39,317 nt of DNA from positions 1 through 39,317 of the forward strand of contig JAKSKP010000012.1 in assembly GCA_024401635.1 (NCBI GenBank), written 5' to 3'. Of this stretch, positions 27,662 through 38,569 are shown in pieces. The first letter of the stretch is position 1. Every line of letters starts with the position of its first letter. The notes below the pieces were generated by a model that made no database searches, had not been told where the DNA came from, and saw only the letters and a program-made list of their open reading frames with translations. Position numbers and translations under genes: made by a program. This DNA is from Bacteroidales bacterium (GTDB lineage: Bacteria; Bacteroidota; Bacteroidia; Bacteroidales; UBA932).

Positions 27662-29251
27662 TTACAGGAACTTTGCCTTCTTGGGGTAGAGGAAACGCTT
27701 GATGCTCTGTTTGGGCGTCTTTTCGAACGGCTCGCTGCAGGCCTTTATCTCCGCAATTTTCTCGAACGGTGCCACGATGGCGTTCAATTTGGAAAGCAGG
27801 CCTTTCATATAGGCCTTGATGCCCTCGCTGTCGTTGTTCTTTATCATTTCCTGGTCAGGCACGACCAGGGCTATGAGTTTGCCGTCCTGCTCGTACACCA
27901 GGCTCTCCGCAACTCCGTCCAGATTGTTCAGCTTGCCTTCTATCTCCTCGGGATATATGTTCTGGCCGGCTGAAGTAAGAATCATACTCTTGCATCTGCC
28001 GCGAAGATACAGCGTCTTGTCCTTGCCAAGATAGCCGATGTCTCCGGTGTGCAGCCACCCGTCCTTCAGCACTGCGGCCGTCGCCTCGGGGTTCTTGTAG
28101 TAGCCCAGCATCACGTGCGAGCCTTTTACGCATACCTCGCCTGTTCCGTCCTCATACCCGTCGGTGTCGATACGGATGTCAAGATAGGGCACTATCCTGC
28201 CGCAGGATCCGCTCTTGAACCTGTACCAGTTCTCATAACATATTATGGGGCCGCACTCCGTCATTCCGTATCCGACGGTGAACGGGAATTTTATGCGTTT
28301 GAGGAATTCCTCGACGTCGGGAGCCAGAGCGGCTCCACCCATATTCACCTCGATAAGGTTTCCTCCGAAGGTGTCCAGCATCTGCGACCTTATCTTGCGG
28401 TATATCATACCTTTTAGCACAGGTATCTTGAGCAGGAATTTCACAGGGCCTTTCTCGAGCCGGGGCATGATGTTCTTGTGAACTATCTTCTCCATCACGA
28501 GGGGAACTGTGCATATCAGGCTCGGCCCTACCTGTCCCAGCGCGTCAATGAGTATCTTCGGCGTGGGAATCTTGCCCAGCACGAATATGTGCGAACCGGT
28601 GGAAAGCGGGGTGAGCATATCGAAGGCGCAGCCGTAGGCGTGGGCCAGTGGCAGCAGGGCCAGAACCCTGCTTGTCTTGAAATGGAAGTTCTGCGACAAG
28701 GCGAAAGTCACGTTGTCGGTGAGGCTCCTCAGTGGCAGGGTCACGCCCTTGCTGTTTCCCGTGGTTCCGGAAGTGTAGCTGATTATCACCGGATCTTCGT
28801 CATCGACGTCGGCATAACATATGGATTCTATGTCGAAGTTGTCTGTCGGGACGGCAGGCATCTCCTCGAGGCAGTATATGTGTCTGACATTCTTCATGTC
28901 GCTGACGCTCATCTTCTCCAGCAGGCTCTTGTCCGCAAAGAGAATGACGGAGTCGGAATGGTTGATGATGCCGACCATATCCAGGGGATTGAAGTCCGGC
29001 AGTATGGGAACTACGGTGGCACCGTAGGTCAGGACACTGATATAGGTGCATATCCAGTCGATGCTGTTCTTTCCGACAAGAGCCACTTTTTCACCCTTGA
29101 CGACTCCGGATTCCCGCAACAGGCTGTGGATGTTGTCAACCTTGGCCGCAAGCTGCAGATAGGAGTAGGTCTTTCCGCTGAGATAGTCCGTCAGAGCCGG
29201 AAGAGCTCTGTTCTCCTTGAACGATTTTTCGAAAAGTTTGATAAGATTCAT
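27662..29251 (-). CDS. AMP-dependent acyl-CoA synthetase (long-chain fatty-acid-CoA ligase type)
   Basis: Activates a carboxylic acid, probably a fatty acid, to acyl-AMP and then acyl-CoA. The 529 residues contain the ATP-binding core ISYTSGTTGNSKG, the VGYGMTECGP motif and GWLHTGDIG followed by LRGRCKSMILTSAGQNIYPE at the domain hinge. The frame is open upstream to an ATG at 29275, but that codon lies inside a TACCTTTG promoter box, so MNLIKLFEKSF at 29251 is taken as the start. Substrate cannot be read from sequence. It is divergent from the LytTR regulator, which might control it. Confidence 0.9.
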   Translation of the reverse strand: MNLIKLFEKSFKENRALPALTDYLSGKTYSYLQLAAKVDNIHSLLRESGVVKGEKVALVGKNSIDWICTYISVLTYGATVVPILPDFNPLDMVGIINHSDSVILFADKSLLEKMSVSDMKNVRHIYCLEEMPAVPTDNFDIESICYADVDDEDPVIISYTSGTTGNSKGVTLPLRSLTDNVTFALSQNFHFKTSRVLALLPLAHAYGCAFDMLTPLSTGSHIFVLGKIPTPKILIDALGQVGPSLICTVPLVMEKIVHKNIMPRLEKGPVKFLLKIPVLKGMIYRKIRSQMLDTFGGNLIEVNMGGAALAPDVEEFLKRIKFPFTVGYGMTECGPIICYENWYRFKSGSCGRIVPYLDIRIDTDGYEDGTGEVCVKGSHVMLGYYKNPEATAAVLKDGWLHTGDIGYLGKDKTLYLRGRCKSMILTSAGQNIYPEEIEGKLNNLDGVAESLVYEQDGKLIALVVPDQEMIKNNDSEGIKAYMKGLLSKLNAIVAPFEKIAEIKACSEPFEKTPKQSIKRFLYPKKAKFL

Positions 29252-29274
29252 CCTGAAAACGCTTATTTTCAACA

Positions 29275-29282
29275 CAAAGGTA
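29275..29282 (-). promoter_or_regulatory. -7 element for the acyl-CoA synthetase gene
   Basis: Minus-strand TACCTTTG, 23 bp before the chosen ATG. A TTTG lies upstream (29297-29300), but only 14 nt away, shorter than usual. Confidence 0.5.
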
Positions 29283-29304
29283 ATAATTCCGCGCTACAAA
29301 ACTT

Positions 29305-29333
29305 AAAAATGTGGTATGGGACGAAAAAATGTG
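29305..29333 (+). promoter_or_regulatory. 9-bp direct repeat, possible LytTR operator
   Basis: AAAAATGTG occurs at 29305-29313 and again at 29325-29333, 20 bp start to start. A looser copy (CGAAATGTA) is at 29356-29364. LytTR regulators bind 9-bp direct repeats separated by about two helical turns, and the gene just downstream encodes one. Autoregulation is inferred. Confidence 0.4.
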
Positions 29334-29339
29334 ATAAAT

Positions 29340-29372
29340 TTTGGTGTTTTGTGACGAAATGTACTATTTTTG
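29340..29372 (+). promoter_or_regulatory. Promoter of the LytTR gene
   Basis: TTTG (29340-29343), 21-nt spacer and TATTTTTG (29365-29372), 43 bp before the ATG. The AAAAATGTG repeats end just upstream of the -33 box. Confidence 0.55.
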
Positions 29373-29415
29373 GGATAAAATATGCAATTTGTAGAATTAA
29401 TCACACAAGAAAGCA

Positions 29416-30234
29416 ATGGAAATCAAGCCTTCATATCTGCCCAAGATATTCCTGAAGTTCGAGCAGCAGATAGTGCATTTTCTGACTATCCCCATTTTCC
29501 TGTTCCTTTTCCTGATATTGTACAAGCCCTTCAACCTGCCTGACTTGCTCACGCTCAAATATGGAGGTTTCGCCTTCAACTGCGCTATGATAATGTGCAT
29601 AATGTTCCTGGTCCTTCTGGTGTCACGGCTGCTTCTGTGGGGAGTCAGGAACGTTACGGACTTCAAGAGAAGGACCTACTTCCTCTGGTGTGCATCGGAG
29701 ATAGTCATATCGTCCTTTTTCATAGCGATGTACGTCACGCTCGTCTCAGGAGGGCACTATGTTTACATAGATGTCCTTCCCAAGGTTATCACCACGCTGT
29801 CCGGCATTGTAGTCTTCCCGTATCTGATTCTATCCCTCCTGCTGGAGTCCGATTTTCTTGCAAGATACAATATGGAAGCGCCCGAAGACCTTTCCAAGAT
29901 ACGTTTCTATGATGACAAGCACAACCTCAAGTTTGTGGCAGACAGCAGGACAGTGCTCTATATCGAATCGCACGAGAACTATTGCTCTATATTCTATACC
30001 GAGGGCGGCAAGGTCAAGAACTTCCTTCTTCGCGGCACGATGAAGCGAATGGAGGATGAATGTTCGAAATACGGAATACTGCGCTGCCACAGGTCCTATT
30101 TCGTGAACGTGGGCAGGGTGAAGGTGCTCCGCAAGGAACGCGAAGGCTACAATGTAGCCGAGCTCGACGTACCCGGGATAGAGAGCATTCCCATCACCCC
30201 ACGTTATTATCAGGCTATAGCCGAGAAGGTCTGA
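29416..30234 (+). CDS. Membrane-bound LytTR transcriptional regulator
   Basis: The 272 residues have four predicted transmembrane helices (about 21-36, 51-72, 88-110 and 121-143), then a LytTR DNA-binding domain (about 168-270) with the family blocks VLYIESHENYCSIFY and LRCHRSYFVNVGRV. It is not a response regulator: no receiver domain or phospho-acceptor Asp precedes the LytTR part. Signal input is probably through the membrane part. Membrane-LytTR proteins are frequent in Bacteroidota and mostly uncharacterised. A direct repeat lies upstream; targets may include itself and the divergent acyl-CoA synthetase gene. Confidence 0.9.
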   Translation: MEIKPSYLPKIFLKFEQQIVHFLTIPIFLFLFLILYKPFNLPDLLTLKYGGFAFNCAMIMCIMFLVLLVSRLLLWGVRNVTDFKRRTYFLWCASEIVISSFFIAMYVTLVSGGHYVYIDVLPKVITTLSGIVVFPYLILSLLLESDFLARYNMEAPEDLSKIRFYDDKHNLKFVADSRTVLYIESHENYCSIFYTEGGKVKNFLLRGTMKRMEDECSKYGILRCHRSYFVNVGRVKVLRKEREGYNVAELDVPGIESIPITPRYYQAIAEKV

Positions 30235-30261
30235 AGGCCTGTTCCGGCCGTCAGGAGTTTC

Positions 30262-33180
<2,919 letters not shown>

Positions 33181-33192
33181 CTACTAACGGTT

Positions 33193-34056
33193 TTACATTT
33201 CCATCCATTTTATCTCCGGGTCGCGGGCCCACCAGGTCATCTGGCGTTTGGCGTAGCGGCGGGTGTTGCGCTGAATAAGGGTCAGGGCCTGCTCAAGGCT
33301 CGTTTTCCCGTCGATGAAGTCGAAGATCTCCTTATAGCCGACGGTCTGCAGCGCAGGCAGGTTGCGGTAGGGCAGAAGGCCGCGTACCTCCTCCACCAGC
33401 CCGCCCCGGAGCATCTGTTCCGCACGCCTGTCAATCCTCTCATAAAGTTCCGGCCTGGGCCGTGAGAGGCCTATCTTCTCTATCGTGAAATCCCTTTTCT
33501 TGCGACTGTTGGTCTTGAATGAAGAGAAGGGCCTTCCTGTCATCATACAAACTTCCAGGGCACGCACCACACGCTGTCCGTTGGCAATGTCTATGGCTCT
33601 GTATGATTCCGGGTCAAGAATCTTGAGCTCAAGACGCAAGGCCTCCACCCCTTCCTCGTGCCATCTTTTAGTGAGTCTGGCTCTCAAATCGGGGTCGGCC
33701 GGCGGGAAATCGTCCAGCCCGTTGCACACGGCATCTATGTAGAAGCCGCTGCCTCCTGACATCACAAGCACCTCGTGCCCCTGTTCGAACAGCTTGTTAA
33801 TCAGAGCGATGGCATCCAGCTCATACATACCTGCGGTGTAGGGTTCACGCACGTCGTGGTCCTGTATGAAATAATGCCTGACACGCTCAAGCTGCTGTGC
33901 CGACGGCACGGCGGTACCTATGGACATCTGTCTGTAAAGCTGACGCGAATCGCAGGAAATGACGGGCGAACCGTACTGCTCCGCGAGGGAAATGCTGTAA
34001 TCAGTCTTTCCGACCGCAGTGGGGCCGAGCAGTATTATGAGTTTTCGTCCTGGCAT
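33193..34056 (-). CDS. miaA: tRNA dimethylallyltransferase MiaA
   Basis: Adds the dimethylallyl group to A37 of tRNAs that read UNN codons. The 287 residues start with the P-loop LLGPTAVGKTDYSISLAE, then SCDSRQLYRQMSIGTAVPS with the catalytic Asp, and VMSGGSGFYIDAVCNGL. The protein is slightly shorter than the E. coli one (316) because of a reduced C-terminus, which ends MTWWARDPEIKWMEM. It lies between the pRiA4b ORF-3-like gene and the GH2 gene on the same strand. Confidence 0.96.
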   Translation of the reverse strand: MPGRKLIILLGPTAVGKTDYSISLAEQYGSPVISCDSRQLYRQMSIGTAVPSAQQLERVRHYFIQDHDVREPYTAGMYELDAIALINKLFEQGHEVLVMSGGSGFYIDAVCNGLDDFPPADPDLRARLTKRWHEEGVEALRLELKILDPESYRAIDIANGQRVVRALEVCMMTGRPFSSFKTNSRKKRDFTIEKIGLSRPRPELYERIDRRAEQMLRGGLVEEVRGLLPYRNLPALQTVGYKEIFDFIDGKTSLEQALTLIQRNTRRYAKRQMTWWARDPEIKWMEM

Positions 34057-34079
34057 AGGTCAGCCTGCTGTCGGGGCGT

Positions 34080-34628
34080 TCAGTCTTCTTCGTCTCCTCC
34101 CGGATATGTTTCCTTGAAATCTTCGTCGTCCTCTTCGTCCTCAACGTCTTCATCCTCGTCTTCGTCAAGGTCGATGTCGTCATCATCCACGGAAGGCTGC
34201 CTTCTTTTCTCGGGCGGCAGGTCTTCGAATGCGACATACCCGTTGAGGAATTCCTCGGGAACAGGGCCCTTGCTTTCGATAAGAAGCGGTTTGAGGGTGC
34301 CGGAAACGCCTTCGCCCTCCAGTGTGACGATTACGCTCTTCTTGTTGGTCGTATCGTAGAAATACGTGAACTGGACTATGCCTGCCTTGGCTATGAAGTC
34401 GGCGGTGATGTGTTCTATGCTGCCGTCGCCGAGATCGAAGGTGGCGTAGCGTGCCACGAGCGCACCATCCTTGTCGAAGGCCTTGAACAGTACCACCTGG
34501 TCCTGCGGGAATTCCATATCGGCAAGCATCTGCTTGTGGAAGGAGTATAGCGTATTCCTGGGGGCCAGCTCATAAATCCTGGCGAAGCCCTTTATCCCCG
34601 GAAGGGAAACTCTGAATCTGTAGGTCAT
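34080..34628 (-). CDS. pRiA4b ORF-3-like protein with an acidic tail
   Basis: Residues 1 to about 140 resemble the plasmid pRiA4b ORF-3 family (also described as IS1096-passenger TnpR-like): YRFRVSLPGIKGFARIYEL, then LYSFHKQMLADMEF. The family has no established function, and the name does not imply that this gene is mobile; no transposase or terminal repeats are nearby. Residues about 146-182 are almost all Asp and Glu (DDDDIDLDEDEDEDVEDEED), which suggests a nucleic-acid mimic or protein-binding tail. It is first in a likely operon with miaA 23 bp later. Confidence 0.7.
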   Translation of the reverse strand: MTYRFRVSLPGIKGFARIYELAPRNTLYSFHKQMLADMEFPQDQVVLFKAFDKDGALVARYATFDLGDGSIEHITADFIAKAGIVQFTYFYDTTNKKSVIVTLEGEGVSGTLKPLLIESKGPVPEEFLNGYVAFEDLPPEKRRQPSVDDDDIDLDEDEDEDVEDEEDDEDFKETYPGGDEED

Positions 34629-34646
34629 TGTTTTTGGTTAAACGTC

Positions 34647-34654
34647 CAAAGATA
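34647..34654 (-). promoter_or_regulatory. -7 element for the pRiA4b-like/miaA/GH2 operon
   Basis: Minus-strand TATCTTTG, 18 bp before the ATG at 34628. No TTTG lies at the standard -33 distance. Confidence 0.5.
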
Positions 34655-34672
34655 CTCAAAATATCGTCTCGC

Positions 34673-34704
34673 TTTGCATATTTTATCAAAAATAACTACT
34701 TTTG
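34673..34704 (+). promoter_or_regulatory. Promoter of the yigZ-serC-serA operon
   Basis: TTTG (34673-34676), 20-nt spacer, TACTTTTG (34697-34704). A TTG codon at 34702 lies within the -7 box, which argues against it as a start codon. Confidence 0.7.
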
Positions 34705-34719
34705 AAAGATATTGGACCG

Positions 34720-35343
34720 GTGGTTAAAGAGGACTCATATATAGGTATAGCGGCCAGCTCCGAAGGACTGTACAAAGACCGTGGAAGCCGCTTCTTGGCA
34801 TATGCCTACCCTGTGTCTTCGGAGCGGGAGGTCAAGCCTCTGGTCGATGCCCTGAAAGCGGAGCATCACGGGGCGAGGCATCACTGCTACGCCTACAGGA
34901 TAGGGGCGGACGGAGCGCTCAGCAGGTCCAGTGACGACGGAGAACCGTCCGGAACTGCGGGGAGGCCCATATTGGGGGCCATCGACAGCGCCGGCCTGAG
35001 CGATGTCCTGGTTGTGGTGGTGAGGTATTTCGGAGGGATACTGCTCGGCGTCCCCGGCCTTATACAGGCATACAGGGAGGCGGCTGCAGACGCTCTTGCA
35101 AAGGCCGTTACAGTAGGCAAGCTTGCTACCAGACCTTTTGAGCTGGAGTTTTCCTATGAAGAGATGAATCAGGTGCAGAAGGTTCTCAAGTCCACGCGCG
35201 ACATCGGGACGGTGTCACAGGTTTTTGACATGCAATGCCGTATGCAGGTGAACGTACGCCTGTCGGAGGCAGAGAATTTTATAGACAGAATCAACAGATT
35301 GAATGATGAAAGAGGTACACGTATTCAATGCCGGCCCTTGTAA
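34720..35343 (+). CDS. IMPACT/YigZ family protein
   Basis: The 207 residues (from the GTG at 34720) carry the YigZ/IMPACT core: [43 protein letters not shown] and [20 protein letters not shown]. The eukaryotic IMPACT and bacterial YigZ proteins are linked to translation control, but the bacterial role is not settled. A TTG at 34702 also opens the frame, but it lies in the promoter box, so GTG is preferred. The gene has a 41-bp overlap with serC in another frame. Confidence 0.9.
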   Translation: MVKEDSYIGIAASSEGLYKDRGSRFLAYAYPVSSEREVKPLVDALKAEHHGARHHCYAYRIGADGALSRSSDDGEPSGTAGRPILGAIDSAGLSDVLVVVVRYFGGILLGVPGLIQAYREAAADALAKAVTVGKLATRPFELEFSYEEMNQVQKVLKSTRDIGTVSQVFDMQCRMQVNVRLSEAENFIDRINRLNDERGTRIQCRPL

Positions 35344-36379
35344 ACTGCCGCAGCCGGCCATAGATGCAGCCATTGAAGGACTGAAGGATTTTGCCGGAAC
35401 AGGTATTCCGGTAATCGAGATATCGCACAGAACCAAGGAGTGGGAGGCCGTGATGGACGAGACCCGCGCCCTCTGGAAGGAACTGCTTGACATCCCGGAC
35501 ACGCATGAGGTGGTTTTCCTCGGCGGAGGTGCTTCGATGGGCTTCCTCTATGCCGCAATGAACTTTCTTGAGAAGAAGGCGGCGTATCTGGAAACGGGCG
35601 TATGGGCCAAAAAGGCCCTGAAAGAGGCCAAAGGGCTCGGCGAGGCGTATGCCGTAGCGTCATCGGCCGACCGCAACTACTCGTACATCCCCAAGGACTG
35701 GGAGTGTCCTACCGACGTGGATTATCTTCACATCACCACCAACAACACGATATACGGTACGGAGATCCACGAGGATATGACGGTTCCCGTCCCCCTCATT
35801 GCGGATATGTCCTCTGACATCATGAGCCGTCCCGTTGACGTGTCCAAATATGACCTGATATATGGCGGCGCCCAGAAAAACGTCGGGCCTGCAGGCGTAT
35901 TCTTCGCCATAGTGCGCAAGGATGCCCTGGGCCGTGTCAGCAGATACATCCCCACTATGCTGGACTACCGCACGCATATCGATGGCGGCAGTATGTTCAA
36001 CACTCCTCCGGTGTTCCCCATTTTCGTGATGAACCAGACCTTGAAATGGGTCAAGGCCCAGGGCGGCGTCGAGGCTATGTACAGGCGCAATGTCGAGAAG
36101 GCGGATATGCTCTACTGCGAAATAGACCGCAACCCTCTTTTCACCGGTACGGCCGCAAGGGAGGACAGGTCGCTTATGAACGTGTGCTTCGTAATGGCGC
36201 CCGGTTATGAGACGCTTCAGGACGAATTCCTGCGTTTCGCCACTGAGAGAGGTATGGTCGGCATAAAGGGCCATCGCAGCGTGGGAGGCTTCAGGGCTTC
36301 GATATACAATGCCTGCGAGCTGTCTGACGTAAGGGCTCTTGTGGCCTGTATGAAGGAGTTCGAGAATCTGCACGAATAA
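35303..36379 (+). CDS. serC: Phosphoserine aminotransferase
   Basis: Makes 3-phosphoserine from 3-phosphohydroxypyruvate and glutamate (PLP), the second step of serine synthesis. The 358 residues start [20 protein letters not shown]; the second ATG at 35306 is also possible. [12 protein letters not shown] and [10 protein letters not shown] are family blocks, and Lys192 in [12 protein letters not shown] is the PLP Lys. The gene starts inside the end of the YigZ gene and is 4 bp from serA, as expected for a serine operon. Confidence 0.96.
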   Translation: MMKEVHVFNAGPCKLPQPAIDAAIEGLKDFAGTGIPVIEISHRTKEWEAVMDETRALWKELLDIPDTHEVVFLGGGASMGFLYAAMNFLEKKAAYLETGVWAKKALKEAKGLGEAYAVASSADRNYSYIPKDWECPTDVDYLHITTNNTIYGTEIHEDMTVPVPLIADMSSDIMSRPVDVSKYDLIYGGAQKNVGPAGVFFAIVRKDALGRVSRYIPTMLDYRTHIDGGSMFNTPPVFPIFVMNQTLKWVKAQGGVEAMYRRNVEKADMLYCEIDRNPLFTGTAAREDRSLMNVCFVMAPGYETLQDEFLRFATERGMVGIKGHRSVGGFRASIYNACELSDVRALVACMKEFENLHE

Positions 36380-36383
36380 AGGG

Positions 36384-37310
36384 ATGGAAATGAAAAAAAT
36401 ACTTGTTGCAACGCAGAAACCCTTTGCATCCACTGCTGTGGAAGGAATAAGGAATGTCGTCGAGGCTGCCGGCCATAAACTGGAGCTGTTGGAAAAATAT
36501 GCCGCTGAGGCGGATCTGATAGAGGCTGTGAAGGATGCCGACGCGCTGATAGTCCGTTCCGACAAGGTCAGCCGGGAAGTCATTGCCGCGGCCCCGTCGC
36601 TGAAGATAGTCGTGCGCGCAGGCGCCGGATACGACAATCTGGACCTGGAGGCCTGCAAGGCTGCCGGCGTGATTGCGATGAACACTCCCGGGCAGAACTC
36701 CAACGCCGTGGCCGAACTGGCAATCGCGATGATGATATATATGGCCCGCACCCAGTTCACTCCCGCTACGGGCACGGAAATACAGGGTAGGACACTCGGA
36801 ATTCAGGCTTTCGGAAATGTTGGAAGGCTGGTGGGTGCCAAGGCCGCCGCGCTCGGGATGAAGGTGAAGGCCTTCGACCCCTTCCTGACGGACGGACAGA
36901 TTGCCGACGGCGGTGCGGAGCCTGTCCACAGCCTGAAGGAGCTGTACTCTTCCTGCGACTATGTCAGCATACACATACCCGCGACTGAGCAGACTGTCGG
37001 CAGCATCGGCTACGACCTGATCGGCAGCATGCCCCAGGGCGCCACTCTGATAAACACGGCCAGAAAGGAAGTCATCGACGAGACAGGACTGTACAAGGTG
37101 CTGTCAGAGCGCAGGGACCTCAAATATGCGGCGGACGTGGCTCCGGACATCATCGACAAGATGAAGGCCGATTTCGGCACGCGTGTGTTCGCCACACCCA
37201 AGAAGATGGGAGCCCAGACAGCCGAGGCCAATGCGAACGCCGGCATTGCCGCCGCCCGCCAGATAGCGGACTTTTTCAGCAAGGGCATCACAAAATACAA
37301 TCTATGGTAA
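36384..37310 (+). CDS. serA: D-3-phosphoglycerate dehydrogenase, short type without ACT domain
   Basis: Oxidises 3-phosphoglycerate, the first serine step. At 308 residues it has only the substrate and Rossmann domains, so feedback by serine through an ACT domain is excluded. Two family positions differ from most D-2-hydroxyacid dehydrogenases: the dinucleotide motif reads QAFGNVG (Ala for the first Gly), and the catalytic His of TPHIGA is Lys (TPKKMGAQT, residues 273-274). The related Entamoeba enzyme also has Lys there. INTARKEVIDE is intact. serC is upstream, and the DUF1015 gene overlaps its end by 7 bp. Confidence 0.94.
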   Translation: MEMKKILVATQKPFASTAVEGIRNVVEAAGHKLELLEKYAAEADLIEAVKDADALIVRSDKVSREVIAAAPSLKIVVRAGAGYDNLDLEACKAAGVIAMNTPGQNSNAVAELAIAMMIYMARTQFTPATGTEIQGRTLGIQAFGNVGRLVGAKAAALGMKVKAFDPFLTDGQIADGGAEPVHSLKELYSSCDYVSIHIPATEQTVGSIGYDLIGSMPQGATLINTARKEVIDETGLYKVLSERRDLKYAADVAPDIIDKMKADFGTRVFATPKKMGAQTAEANANAGIAAARQIADFFSKGITKYNLW

Positions 37311-38554
37311 GAGTAAGACCTTTTGCCGCCCTCAGACCTCCGCGCGGAATCGCCGCTGAGGTGGCGGCACGTCCCTATGACGTGATGAATTCCGCGGAGG
37401 CCGCCCGCGAGGCAGGGGAGAAATCCCTTCTGCACATAACAAGGCCCGAAATAGATTTCGAACCGATAGCGTCCGAGCACGAAGACAGGGTGTACCGCAA
37501 GGCCGTGGACAACTTCTGCACCTGGCAGGAAAGGGGATGGCTTGTGAAAGAGGCCAAACCCTGCTATTACGTATATGCCCAGACTATGGGAGAGCGCACG
37601 CAGTACGGTTTCGTGCTCTGTGCCGACACCGCCGACTATTTTTCGGGTGCGATAAAGAAACACGAACTCACGCGGCGCGACAAGGAGGACGACAGGATGA
37701 AGCACGTCCTCATCCAGAATGCCAACATAGAGCCCGTTTTCTTCTCCTTCAAGGATAACGCCACGCTTTCTGCCCTGCTGGAGAAGGTGACCTCCGGCGA
37801 GCCGGAGTACGACTTCGTAGCCCAGGATGACGGTTTCGGCCACAGGTTCTGGGTGATATCGGATGATGCCGACATAGAGCTCGTCACCAGAACTTTCGCG
37901 TCCATACCTTGCTTCTATGTGGCTGACGGCCACCATCGTACGGCCGCGGCAGCCAGGGTGGGACGTTACAAGGCCGAGCGGAATCCCGCCCATACGGGAG
38001 ACGAGGAATACAATTTCTTCATGGCCGTATGCTTCCCTGAGAGCCAGTTGCGCATTATGGACTACAACAGGGTGGTCAGGGACCTGAACGGCTATGTTCC
38101 GGAAGAGTTCCTCAAGGCTCTCTCCGAGGACTTCGATGTCGAGAAACTGCCCGCAACGGCGGTGGACTTCCATCCGGTGGGCCTTCACAATTTCTCGATG
38201 TACCTCGGTGGCGCTTGGTATTCCCTTACAGCAAAGGCGGGAAGATATAATGACGGCGATCCCATAGAGGTTCTCGACGTCACCATACTTTCCGGCCTTG
38301 TCCTGGATAAATTGCTGGGAATCAAGGACCTGCGTACCGACAAGAGGATAGATTTCGTAGGCGGGATACGCGGGCTGGGCGAGCTGGAACGCCGCGTCGA
38401 CAGCGGAGAGATGGCGGTAGCCTTTGCGCTTTATCCCGTATCTATGCAACAGCTCACGGACATAGCGGACACGGGCAACATAATGCCTCCGAAGACCACC
38501 TGGTTCGAGCCCAAGTTGCGCAGCGGACTAACCATACACCTTCTGGACGACTGA
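37304..38554 (+). CDS. DUF1015 family protein
   Basis: The 416 residues match DUF1015, a family of unknown function often placed beside serine genes: VRPFAALRPPRGIAAEVAA at the start (PYDVM follows), SLLHITRPEID, and the invariant YVADGHHRTAAAARVG around 205-220. No membrane segment or signal peptide. It overlaps the serA stop by 7 bp, so co-expression is very likely. Conserved linkage with serA/serC in Bacteroidota suggests a role in serine-related metabolism, but no reaction can be named from the sequence. Confidence 0.9.
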   Translation: MVRVRPFAALRPPRGIAAEVAARPYDVMNSAEAAREAGEKSLLHITRPEIDFEPIASEHEDRVYRKAVDNFCTWQERGWLVKEAKPCYYVYAQTMGERTQYGFVLCADTADYFSGAIKKHELTRRDKEDDRMKHVLIQNANIEPVFFSFKDNATLSALLEKVTSGEPEYDFVAQDDGFGHRFWVISDDADIELVTRTFASIPCFYVADGHHRTAAAARVGRYKAERNPAHTGDEEYNFFMAVCFPESQLRIMDYNRVVRDLNGYVPEEFLKALSEDFDVEKLPATAVDFHPVGLHNFSMYLGGAWYSLTAKAGRYNDGDPIEVLDVTILSGLVLDKLLGIKDLRTDKRIDFVGGIRGLGELERRVDSGEMAVAFALYPVSMQQLTDIADTGNIMPPKTTWFEPKLRSGLTIHLLDD

Positions 38555-38569
38555 TTTTTTCTCTTCGAT

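Noticed and set aside
27633..27670. TTCCTG/CAGGAA inverted repeat between rimM and the acyl-CoA synthetase gene
   Set aside because: Only 6 bp with a 26-nt spacer and no T-run; too weak to call a terminator.
28478..29455. Plus-strand open frame across the acyl-CoA synthetase gene
   Set aside because: Shadow of a conserved enzyme; it also runs through the intergenic promoter region.
34080..34628. Insertion sequence suggested by the pRiA4b/IS1096 family name
   Set aside because: No transposase, terminal repeats or target duplication are visible; the family is widespread on chromosomes.
37010..38449. Minus-strand open frame across serA and the DUF1015 gene
   Set aside because: Opposes two conserved genes and resembles no family.
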